This document shows positions 1 through 5,431 of a DNA stretch of 7,658 bases, piece after piece. The stretch lies in assembly GCA_027020325.1 (NCBI GenBank), contig JALUVT010000101.1, positions 1 to 7,658 of the forward strand, read 5' to 3'. This DNA comes from a bacterium. Lineage in GTDB: Bacteria; Patescibacteriota; 4484-211. The position numbers were made by a program, and so were the translations under genes. How positions within the stretch are numbered: the stretch's first letter is position 1; every line of letters begins with the position of its first letter. A model generated the notes under the pieces. That model saw only the letters and a list, made by a program, of their open reading frames with translations. It did no database searches and was not told where the DNA came from.

Positions 1-388
1 TTTGTTTTAATCCCCGTTTTCCAGTCAGTTTAATAATCAGGGGTCTCCCCCAGCGGCGAGCGAGATAGAAATTAAGAGAATGACCAATGAGATTAGCGCT
101 GTAAATATAAAGAAAAGCGGAAAAAGGAGGAAAGAGAAGAATTCCGGCCAGCCAAAAAGGGGTAATAATAAGGGGAGGGATAACTACTGTGGCCACATTG
201 AGGAGAATATAAACTAAGGGAGCGCCCCAGCCAAAGCGGGCGACCCACTCCTGAATCATTTGGCTTTGCAGTTTTTGCTGGAGCAGGTGAGGAGTAAGAA
301 CAAAAAGGAGGAGGATTAACCCTGCGGCGAGGAGGAGAAAAGGGGGCAAGTTTTTCTGCCGTGATGGGGGAAAAAATTGAAACTGCAT
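1..388 (-). CDS. TVP38/TMEM64 (DedA-like, VTT domain) membrane protein, 3' end outside window
   Basis: The first 129 codons of a minus-strand gene run off the left edge. The product is an integral membrane protein of the TVP38/DedA superfamily, whose members handle lipids or maintain the envelope; the exact substrate is not visible. A first membrane segment lies at about residues 14-32. Then comes a VTT-like core: FGWGAP at 52-57, a Pro-rich hydrophobic stretch with IPP at 70-72, WLAG at 79-82, and a polar-glycine helix with NLIGHSLNFYLARRWG at 99-114. That order (turn, aG-lfG-like loop, G-x3-N-F-Y-x-A-R-x-G) is characteristic of the family. Family members are usually near 200-230 residues, so about 90 are missing. 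ATG at 388 is chosen because a stop lies four codons upstream. No Shine-Dalgarno is present and the start lies 6 bases past a -10 box, so the transcript may be leaderless. It diverges from secF. Confidence 0.8.
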   Translation of the reverse strand, partial: MQFQFFPPSRQKNLPPFLLLAAGLILLLFVLTPHLLQQKLQSQMIQEWVARFGWGAPLVYILLNVATVVIPPLIITPFWLAGILLFPPFSAFLYIYSANLIGHSLNFYLARRWGRPLIIKLTGKRGLKQ

Positions 389-394
389 AAAGTC

Positions 395-403
395 ATTTTA
401 TCA
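395..403 (-). promoter_or_regulatory. Extended -10 promoter of the TVP38/DedA-like gene
   Basis: Read on the minus strand, TGATAAAAT lies at 403-395: a TG extension plus TAAAAT. Six bases separate it from the ATG, so transcription would begin at or next to the start codon. The -35 position (CTTCTT) is poor. The call is inferred from sequence only. Confidence 0.5.
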
Positions 404-457
404 TCTTCAGGGGCTAGAAGAAGAGAAAAATAAATTACTGCCTCACCTCTACTATTG

Positions 458-466
458 TGGTAAAAT
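458..466 (+). promoter_or_regulatory. Extended -10 promoter of secF
   Basis: TGGTAAAAT (TG extension and TAAAAT at 461-466) lies 18 bases before the secF ATG, which predicts a leader of about 12 bases. No good -35 is seen; TTACTG at 435-440 is 20 bases upstream, which is too far. This promoter and the DedA-like promoter are back to back within about 60 bases. Confidence 0.5.
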
Positions 467-484
467 GAGAGCGCAGCATCAAAA

Positions 485-1357
485 ATGATTGACTTTATGC
501 GCTATCGACTCCTTTATTTTACTCTTTCCCTCTTGGTTTTGTTGCCGGGGTTGCTGGCGCTAGGCCGTTGGGGGCTGCGGCCGGCAATTGATTTTACAGG
601 GGGAACACGCTGGGAAATAAAAACTGATTTGCAAGCCGAGCAGTTGCGGCAAAGCCTCCAGAGCGAGCCTGATTTGGCGGCCAAACTGCATCAGATTGAA
701 GGCACTAATCAGGGAACTTTGATCTTAAAATTGGCCCCGCTCAATGAAAAAGAAAAAGAACGCTTTTGGAATCTTTGGCAAAAGCAGGGAGAGTTGGAAG
801 AAGTTAGTTTTGAAAGTGTTGGAGCAATTTTGGGGCGCGAATTGCTGGTTAAAACCGTGCTCGGAATTCTTTTGGCCACCGGATTAATTTTGCTTTATGT
901 AGCCTGGCGTTTTCAGGAATTGATGTATGGAGTTTGTGCGATTTTGGCGATGTTGCATGATACCTTTATTGTTTTGGGAATTTTTGCCCTGTTGGGGCAT
1001 TTTGCCGGAGTTGAGGTCGACACCCTTTTTGTAACCGCAGTGCTGACGGTTCTTTCCTTTTCCGTGCACGATACCGTTGTTGTTTATGATCGTATTCGGG
1101 AATTAAAGCGACTTTTTCCGCGGCAGGGGTTTACGACTTTGGTCAATCAAGCGGTTAATGAAACCCTGCCCCGTTCGCTCAACAATTCCTTGACCATTAT
1201 CTTTATGCTCCTGGCGCTGTTGTTGTTGGGAGGGAGTAGTCTGCGGTGGTTTGTCGTTGCTCTGCTGATTGGGACCATTGCCGGGACCTATTCTTCGACT
1301 TTTACCGCGGCCCCGCTTTTGGTTGTTTGGTATAATCGGAGGGGAAAAAGTAAGTAG
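485..1357 (+). CDS. secF: Protein translocase subunit SecF
   Basis: SecF works with SecD in the SecYEG translocon and uses the proton motive force to pull secreted proteins across the membrane. The 290-residue protein has the family layout. An N-terminal membrane helix (about 8-26) is followed by the DFTGG signature at 36-40 and a small extracytoplasmic domain to about 105. The VGAILGREL stretch (112-120) leads into five membrane helices. These include AMLHDT at 155-160, SFSVHDTVVVYDRIRE at 191-206 (the conserved G-Y-S-V-N-D-T-like motif) and NETLPRSLNNSLT at 225-237. The ATG at 485 gives MIDFMRYR, a normal SecF beginning. There is no Shine-Dalgarno; GAGAG at 467-471 is too far upstream. secD, usually directly upstream or fused, is absent here because the upstream gene points the other way. 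The tRNA-Glu gene follows after a single base, so the two may be co-transcribed. Confidence 0.95.
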   Translation: MIDFMRYRLLYFTLSLLVLLPGLLALGRWGLRPAIDFTGGTRWEIKTDLQAEQLRQSLQSEPDLAAKLHQIEGTNQGTLILKLAPLNEKEKERFWNLWQKQGELEEVSFESVGAILGRELLVKTVLGILLATGLILLYVAWRFQELMYGVCAILAMLHDTFIVLGIFALLGHFAGVEVDTLFVTAVLTVLSFSVHDTVVVYDRIRELKRLFPRQGFTTLVNQAVNETLPRSLNNSLTIIFMLLALLLLGGSSLRWFVVALLIGTIAGTYSSTFTAAPLLVVWYNRRGKSK

Positions 1358-1358
1358 C

Positions 1359-1434
1359 GCCGCCTTCGTCTAGTGGACTAGGACACCACTCTCTCAAGGT
1401 GGAAACACGGGTTCGATTCCCGTAGGCGGCACCA
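1359..1434 (+). tRNA. tRNA-Glu (anticodon CTC), CCA encoded
   Basis: The sequence folds into a full cloverleaf of 76 nt. The acceptor stem is GCCGCCT (1359-1365) with AGGCGGC (1424-1430), and the D-stem is GTC/GAC. The anticodon stem CCACT/GGTGG (1386-1390, 1398-1402) has one T-G pair. The loop CTCTCAA (1391-1397) gives anticodon CTC at 1393-1395, which reads GAG. The T-arm is ACGGG-TTCGATT-CCCGT. Discriminator A1431 is followed by an encoded CCA. The arrangement closely follows bacterial tRNA-Glu. Only one base separates it from the secF stop, so the 5' RNase P cut would fall at the end of the secF message. Confidence 0.97.
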
Positions 1435-1492
1435 ATTCGCCGTTGAAGATCAATTGGCCCTGCTTTCGGTCTCTGCCTGTCTCATCTCTTAA

Positions 1493-2047
1493 TTAATTGG
1501 CCGGGGATGATAATAATTTTTCAATTTCTTGCTCTAATCTGTGCCCGCGGGTAATAACGCTGTCTTTGAAGCGGATCTTCCCTTGGCGATCCAAAATGTA
1601 AGTAATTTCAAAGCGCTGGAGGGAATATTTTTCCCTAATCTCTTTCCCGCCCTCAGCATCAGTGTAATGCCAAGGGGTCTTGTTGGTGATTTGGAACTGT
1701 TGAATAAAATCTTTATCATCGCGCGGATCAATATCTACGGTGATAAAAACAACCCCCTTGTCTTTATATTTTTGGTAGACCGGGGCAAATTCTTGCGCTT
1801 CTTTAACACAAGTTGGACACCAGGCGGCCGCGGAAGTAATAACCACTATTTTTCCCCGCAGAGAGCTGCTTTTAATTTCTTTCCCCTCAACCGTGGTGAT
1901 GGTAAAAGACGGAGCAATGTCGTTGATTTTTGTTCCTGTCTTACTTATTGCCACGGATTCAACCGCACCTTTGTCGCGGCGGATTAGATAAAGACCACTC
2001 CCGGCTAAGCTGAGGAGGAAAAGAAGGAATAAAAATTTTTTCTTCAT
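1493..2047 (-). CDS. Membrane-anchored TlpA/ResA-like thioredoxin
   Basis: This 184-residue protein has a single N-terminal signal-anchor helix (about 4-22). A thioredoxin-fold domain of the TlpA/ResA/AhpC-TSA type follows, facing outside the cytoplasm. The domain begins at about 43 with DIAPSFTITTVEGK. The redox motif is WCPTC at 76-80, so C77 and C80 form the active-site pair. The strand containing ITYILDRQGKI (148-158) is the usual T-T-F-L-I-D-x-x-G-K-I element. The cis-proline that normally precedes that element is replaced by Glu147, which is unusual and may change redox potential or substrate fit. Its likely role is thiol-disulfide exchange with exported proteins, with electrons perhaps passed through the adjacent membrane protein. 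The start overlaps the stop of the upstream gene as ATGA, implying translational coupling; there is no Shine-Dalgarno. No convincing terminator follows. Confidence 0.85.
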   Translation of the reverse strand: MKKKFLFLLFLLSLAGSGLYLIRRDKGAVESVAISKTGTKINDIAPSFTITTVEGKEIKSSSLRGKIVVITSAAAWCPTCVKEAQEFAPVYQKYKDKGVVFITVDIDPRDDKDFIQQFQITNKTPWHYTDAEGGKEIREKYSLQRFEITYILDRQGKIRFKDSVITRGHRLEQEIEKLLSSPAN

Positions 2048-2595
2048 TGCTGGTTGTTGGAAATATTATCGCAGGGGGAACAGTTAACGCTGTTCTCATC
2101 ACCGCCCACAACCTTGCGGGCGCTGAAGTATAAACCAATAATAACCAAGGATAAAGAAGCGGCGACAACATAGGGCTGATTTTCTAAGATAAAGAATGTG
2201 CTCCCCGCGCCCAGAAAACCGAGAATGGCGGTAATGCAGGAGGAGCAGGCTGCTGTGGCTAAAAGTCCCCCAAAGAGAGCGGAAAAAACACTCAACCCTC
2301 CCTGTCCCGCGGTACGAGCGCAATATTTTTTCCCCCGCCGCCAGAGGAATATCTGCATCAGAATCAGCAGTGCTGTTACGGGAGAAAGGATGAAAAATAA
2401 AAGGTAGTCTCGCGGGCGCAATATGCTTACTTGAAAAGCAATGCTATTCCCGGGAGTCAGCCCGACCGGGAGGAGGATATAAACCAGAGCAAGGAATAAA
2501 GAGAGAAAGAGCAGCCCTAATTTATAATTTGTCCCGGCCAATATCTTTTTACTGGCGGCAATTATTAGTGCCAGTGGATTTTTTCTTTTTTTCAT
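2044..2595 (-). CDS. Four-helix membrane protein with CSSC and CSPC motifs (MerT-like pattern)
   Basis: The predicted protein has 183 residues from ATG at 2595. An in-frame TTG nine bases upstream (2604) is possible but less likely. Four hydrophobic segments are visible, at about 25-46, 64-85, 103-137 and 141-160. The third holds ACSSC (C117, C120) followed by ITAILGFLGAG. The fourth ends in a short basic turn. This resembles the paired-cysteine helix of MerT-type mercury transporters and other small thiol membrane carriers, but the similarity is only a pattern and I do not assign MerT. The hydrophilic C-terminal tail carries a second pair, CSPC (C172, C175), and another cysteine lies at 92 in KKYC. 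Paired cysteines both within the membrane and in the tail, next to a TlpA-like thioredoxin, suggest an electron or metal relay. The gene overlaps the thioredoxin gene by 4 bases. Confidence 0.75.
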   Translation of the reverse strand: MKKRKNPLALIIAASKKILAGTNYKLGLLFLSLFLALVYILLPVGLTPGNSIAFQVSILRPRDYLLFFILSPVTALLILMQIFLWRRGKKYCARTAGQGGLSVFSALFGGLLATAACSSCITAILGFLGAGSTFFILENQPYVVAASLSLVIIGLYFSARKVVGGDENSVNCSPCDNISNNQQ

Positions 2596-2654
2596 ATACA
2601 GCAACTTAATTGGGAAATATCTTTATAAAATAATTAGGTCAAATTGGTTAGTGT

Positions 2655-2921
2655 TCATTCAAGAGAAATTATTTGCAGACCTTTTTCTTTAATTTCTTCT
2701 TCGGGCCAAAATAATTGATCAATTTTAAAGCGAGCGACATAGGTTACCCGTTTTTCGATTTTCCTTCCGGTATATTTTTTGCTTTCGGGATCCCATTCTC
2801 TTAAAACCAAAATATCCCCGGCGGCAATATCAAAATCATTCAGGCGCAATTCATATTTCTTTTTGCCGCTAAGAATTGCGTCAAAATATTGCGGCCAGCA
2901 CTTTTTTTCGATTCTTTTCAT
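2655..2921 (-). CDS. DUF3850 / ASCH-like small protein
   Basis: This 88-residue soluble protein matches the DUF3850 pattern, a branch of the ASCH/PUA-like fold thought to bind RNA or modified nucleosides. Visible elements are PQYFDAILSGKKKYELR at 10-26, containing the G-x-K-x-x-E-x-R signature at G19-R26, then GDILVLREWD at 35-44 and YTGRKIEKRVTYV at 50-62. The length is normal for the family. It overlaps the preceding ArsR-type repressor gene by 4 bases (ATGA), so the two are co-transcribed and probably coupled. Its cellular role is not known from the family. Its position suggests that it is expressed under the repressor, perhaps as part of a stress response. A gap of 59 bases separates it from the membrane-protein gene downstream. 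Confidence 0.85.
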   Translation of the reverse strand: MKRIEKKCWPQYFDAILSGKKKYELRLNDFDIAAGDILVLREWDPESKKYTGRKIEKRVTYVARFKIDQLFWPEEEIKEKGLQIISLE

Positions 2922-3262
2922 AATTTGGCCAATCTTTTTTTAATGATTGCCGTAAGAGGAGTTTGATTAAGCTGATAATAGACGCGGCGAAAGGCGCGCC
3001 GGCTGCGGACTAAGTTAGCGGCTTTTAATTTCTGCAGGGTATGGGAGACAGCGGAGATGGAAACCCCGACAATGGCCGCAATTTCGCTGACGGAAAGTTC
3101 TTGATGGCGGCAGAGAAGATAACAAATTTTGAGGCGGGTGGGGTCGCCGATCATATTAAACTCCTTCGCACACTGCTGCAACGCTTTTTCATTGGCCAAT
3201 TCTTTCTTAATCTGCTGGTAGCGCGGAGAATCGGCTTGATCTTGCCTTCTTTTCATTTGCAT
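2918..3262 (-). CDS. ArsR/SmtB-family winged-helix repressor
   Basis: This 114-residue DNA-binding protein has a typical ArsR core. FNMIGDPTRLKICYLL (35-50) forms the helix before the DNA-binding unit. ELSVSEIAAIVGVSISAVSHTLQKLKAANLV (55-85) is the helix-turn-helix, and RRAFRRVYYQL (88-98) forms the wing. The classical arsenic/cadmium site (ELCVCD) reads ELSVSE, with both cysteines replaced. The C-terminal D-x-H...H zinc site of SmtB/CzrA is also missing, so the usual ligands are absent. Cysteines remain at 31, 47 and 51 and could sense thiols or metals in another way. It is the first gene of a four-gene unit. Its start codon lies in an inverted repeat and 10 bases from a strong -10 box, which suggests autorepression. 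A second ATG at codon 3 is possible. Confidence 0.9.
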   Translation of the reverse strand: MQMKRRQDQADSPRYQQIKKELANEKALQQCAKEFNMIGDPTRLKICYLLCRHQELSVSEIAAIVGVSISAVSHTLQKLKAANLVRSRRAFRRVYYQLNQTPLTAIIKKRLAKL

Positions 3263-3276
3263 CTATGTTCAAATGA
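3253..3276. promoter_or_regulatory. Putative ArsR operator (inverted repeat)
   Basis: TCATTTG (3253-3259) and CAAATGA (3270-3276) form perfect 7-bp arms around a 10-bp spacer. The repeat covers the start codon (3260-3262) of the ArsR-type gene and overlaps its -10 box. ArsR-family dimers bind imperfect inverted repeats of similar size near their own promoters, so an autoregulatory operator is the likely role. This is inferred from position and symmetry. Confidence 0.55.
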
Positions 3277-3301
3277 TAATAGAGAGTGAAAGATTAGTCA
3301 A
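3273..3301 (-). promoter_or_regulatory. Near-consensus sigma-70 promoter of the ArsR operon
   Basis: On the minus strand the -35 box is TTGACT (3301-3296) and the -10 box is TATCAT (3278-3273). The spacer is exactly 17 bases, and each hexamer matches consensus at five of six bases. The predicted +1 falls about 4 bases before the ATG, giving a nearly leaderless message. The -10 box overlaps the inverted repeat, so a bound repressor would block initiation. Confidence 0.75.
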
Positions 3302-3309
3302 GGATCGAA

Positions 3310-3326
3310 AATAACGCTCTGTTATT
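3310..3326 (-). terminator. Weak hairpin over the CYTH gene stop codon
   Basis: On the minus strand, AATAAC-AGAGC-GTTATT forms a perfect 6-bp stem that includes the TAA stop, followed by TTC. The T at the end of the stem and the next two give a short T-run. The stem is A+T rich and the tail short, so termination would be weak. It is the only candidate between the three-gene unit and the ArsR promoter. Confidence 0.25.
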
Positions 3327-3969
3327 CATCTTTTAACTGCGGCATTGGTGAAGTACGGAAGAAAATTTCTTCTCCCGGTTCTAATCCCTCATCACGACAA
3401 AGCTGTGCATAAAAATCATCATTCGAAAGTAAGGATGGCTTTTTATCTTTCAGCCCCAATTTTTCCACCGCGACCGACAAAATTTCTAAATCCGCCCCTT
3501 CTTTCAATTCCAATTCCAGAGCCAGGGCAAAAGGATACTCATTAAGAGTAATCTCAATTTTTTCTTCAAAATAAAAAAAACTACGGTATAATTCATAGCC
3601 TCCCTTATAAGGCATCTTCAAAACATCACGAAAAAGACGATCAAGAAGATCAAAATCTGCTGCCGCAAATTTAATTTCTAGCTCTTTTTCAATATTAAGA
3701 CCTTTCTCTTTTTTAAGTCGTTGTTTCCAGGAAATCAAACTATAGCTCACTTGAGAAGATTGGGCTGGCTCAAGCACTTTAAATAAACGCAAACGAAATC
3801 TTCCATCAACCTCAGGCGCATAAAAGCTCAAAGCTGGATTAGGATTATCATAAAGAAGAGTTCGATTAAAAAACCGTCCTCCAAAACGGGTATAATGACG
3901 CAATTTGTTTTGCCAAAAAGTAACCTTACTCAAAGAAAAATAAAAGCGCAATTCTCTCTCAATAAACAT
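3322..3969 (-). CDS. CYTH-domain protein (triphosphate tunnel metalloenzyme fold)
   Basis: This 215-residue protein belongs to the CYTH superfamily, whose members bind phosphate chains in a beta tunnel. They include class IV adenylyl cyclases, thiamine triphosphatases and inorganic triphosphatases. The N-terminal E-x-E-x-K signature appears as E4-R-E6-L-R8, with Arg in place of Lys. Other tunnel elements in order are RLR at 59-61, K82, the ELE strand at 96-98, R129 in YRSFFYF, and ELEL at 152-155. The L-D-E position of cyclases reads LNE (142-144). Substrate and reaction cannot be fixed from sequence. The start lies inside the end of the cyclohydrolase-like gene (11-base overlap), which implies coupled expression. 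Its composition (18 to 24 G+C per 60 bases in sampled lines) is intermediate between the A+T-rich genes upstream and the rest. No Shine-Dalgarno is seen. Confidence 0.75.
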   Translation of the reverse strand: MFIERELRFYFSLSKVTFWQNKLRHYTRFGGRFFNRTLLYDNPNPALSFYAPEVDGRFRLRLFKVLEPAQSSQVSYSLISWKQRLKKEKGLNIEKELEIKFAAADFDLLDRLFRDVLKMPYKGGYELYRSFFYFEEKIEITLNEYPFALALELELKEGADLEILSVAVEKLGLKDKKPSLLSNDDFYAQLCRDEGLEPGEEIFFRTSPMPQLKDE

Positions 3970-5431
3970 GGTTTTGTCGGTAAGATTTTATTAAATCTAA
4001 TTCCGGCCGAATATACTCTTTTATTTTTTCAATCTCCGTATCACCCAACCAGCATTCAGTTTCTTCTATATTATCAAGGCAAGCAAATTTTTGTTTTATT
4101 TTTTTCCAAAAAGCAAAAGCTTTATCCTTTAATTCTTTTTCGGGGTAAATTGATATTTTCATATAACCAGAAATAAACTTTATTGTTAATGGAGTAGATA
4201 AATTCGGTAAAACAATTACCCAAATATAATATCTCCATAACTCTTTCAAATACCACTGATTATTAGAAAACATCTGCCAGAAAACTTTCATATCTTTCAT
4301 TGGTATCTCCCAAAAATAGCGATAGGCGAATTCTCTATCGTTAAAAAAAATAAACATTTTTCTTTCATTATAATAACGAGGATATTCCCAAAAATTAAAC
4401 CTTACCTTAAACGAAAACTTTTCTCCTAAATCATTATTAATAAAACTAATTGACTCTTCTATTCCATAATTAAAATTAGTATAAGAGGGTAATAACGAAA
4501 TTAATTTTTTTAAATTATCATGTTTAAAAGGGACAAAAAGAGAATATTGGATATTACGCGTAAAACTGCTTTTTATTTTATAACCATCTTCTTTTTTTAA
4601 TAATTTTATAATCAATCTTTTTGCCCGTAAGGGCAAAAAATCATAAAAATTACTAATTAAAAACTTTACTTGTTCTATTTCATTTTTATCTAAAATTTGA
4701 TTTTTTTCGTAAAGTTTATAAATATACTCTCCTAAATTTTCTAAATTGAATTGTTTTGGAATATTAGTGTAAAGCTCTAATGTTTTTAACCCTAATGTCT
4801 TTTTAAATAATGCAACCTTATTCTTATTGTTACTTATCAATTTAAATTTACGATTAGTTAGCCCTAATTCTTCTAAAAGTAACTTTAGGTAATAAAAAGA
4901 ACGACGATCCCCTCCGCCATAAACTAAATTAGCAGCCTCAGGCTGTGATAATTGGCCCAGAAAATTGCCTTCTTGATCCATTCCGTTAATTTGAAGGTGT
5001 AACTCTGGAATTTTATTGATAAGACCCCAGCCTTTACCTTCTTGAGGAAGATGAATATAAAGCCCATAATCAATATCATTAAAAAAATCCAACACATTAT
5101 TTTTCTGACTTTCACAATCACAATGTGTATCTCCAAACCATCCTAAAAAACATTCTGAAGCTAACCGCAACAAAATTGACGAATCTTCGGGCAAAATATT
5201 TAGCAAGAGGCTTAAAATATTATTATTTACTAAAAGCTCAGGGCGAAAAAGCCTTGATTTGACTAAAAAGAATATATCCCCACGAGTAAAACCATCTATT
5301 GATGGAGTAAAATTTTTAATACTTGCCACGCCATAAATAACCTGGCTTGTTTTTATATAACGATTAGAATTAGAATAAAAAACAATATCAAAGTTATTCG
5401 TAGAGTATTTGAATTTTTTCATAAAGTTCAA
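3959..5431 (-). CDS. GTP cyclohydrolase II-like protein with unknown C-terminal domain
   Basis: Residues about 25-225 of this 490-residue protein match GTP cyclohydrolase II, the RibA enzyme that opens the guanine ring of GTP. SEC at 92-94 and CDC at 104-106 supply the three zinc cysteines C94, C104 and C106; the loop between them is one residue shorter than in E. coli RibA. QEGKGWGLINKI (130-141) is the R-Q-E-G-R-x-I-G-L-x-N-K motif, with Pro129 where E. coli has Arg90. DRRSF (175-179) keeps the Asp126 and Arg128 equivalents, and ISNNKNKV (199-206) matches LTNNPKKV. The Tyr105 equivalent is Leu144. Residues from about 245 to 490 are rich in Phe, Trp, Tyr and Lys and match nothing I recognise. 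The gene overlaps the creatininase-like gene by 38 bases (29 if ATG at 5422 is used) and the CYTH gene by 11. It is strongly A+T rich. Confidence 0.8.
   Translation of the reverse strand: MNFMKKFKYSTNNFDIVFYSNSNRYIKTSQVIYGVASIKNFTPSIDGFTRGDIFFLVKSRLFRPELLVNNNILSLLLNILPEDSSILLRLASECFLGWFGDTHCDCESQKNNVLDFFNDIDYGLYIHLPQEGKGWGLINKIPELHLQINGMDQEGNFLGQLSQPEAANLVYGGGDRRSFYYLKLLLEELGLTNRKFKLISNNKNKVALFKKTLGLKTLELYTNIPKQFNLENLGEYIYKLYEKNQILDKNEIEQVKFLISNFYDFLPLRAKRLIIKLLKKEDGYKIKSSFTRNIQYSLFVPFKHDNLKKLISLLPSYTNFNYGIEESISFINNDLGEKFSFKVRFNFWEYPRYYNERKMFIFFNDREFAYRYFWEIPMKDMKVFWQMFSNNQWYLKELWRYYIWVIVLPNLSTPLTIKFISGYMKISIYPEKELKDKAFAFWKKIKQKFACLDNIEETECWLGDTEIEKIKEYIRPELDLIKSYRQNHVY

Noticed and set aside
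1359..1434. tRNA-Glu as an integration site for the A+T-rich block
   Set aside because: The block begins about 2.5 kb away, no second copy of the tRNA 3' end was found in the window, and there is no integrase.
1432..1457. Inverted repeat CCAATT / AATTGG just after the tRNA
   Set aside because: The loop is 14 bases and no T-run follows, so it is not a credible terminator, and it uses the CCA end of the tRNA.
1541..1987. A 148-codon open frame on the plus strand
   Set aside because: It lies opposite the TlpA-like gene, whose protein has clear motifs and anchor; the plus-strand translation shows no family pattern.
2596..2642. TTGACC (minus strand, 2642-2637) as -35 of a separate promoter for the CSSC membrane protein
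   Set aside because: No acceptable -10 box lies 16-18 bases downstream; TATAAA is at only 9 bases.
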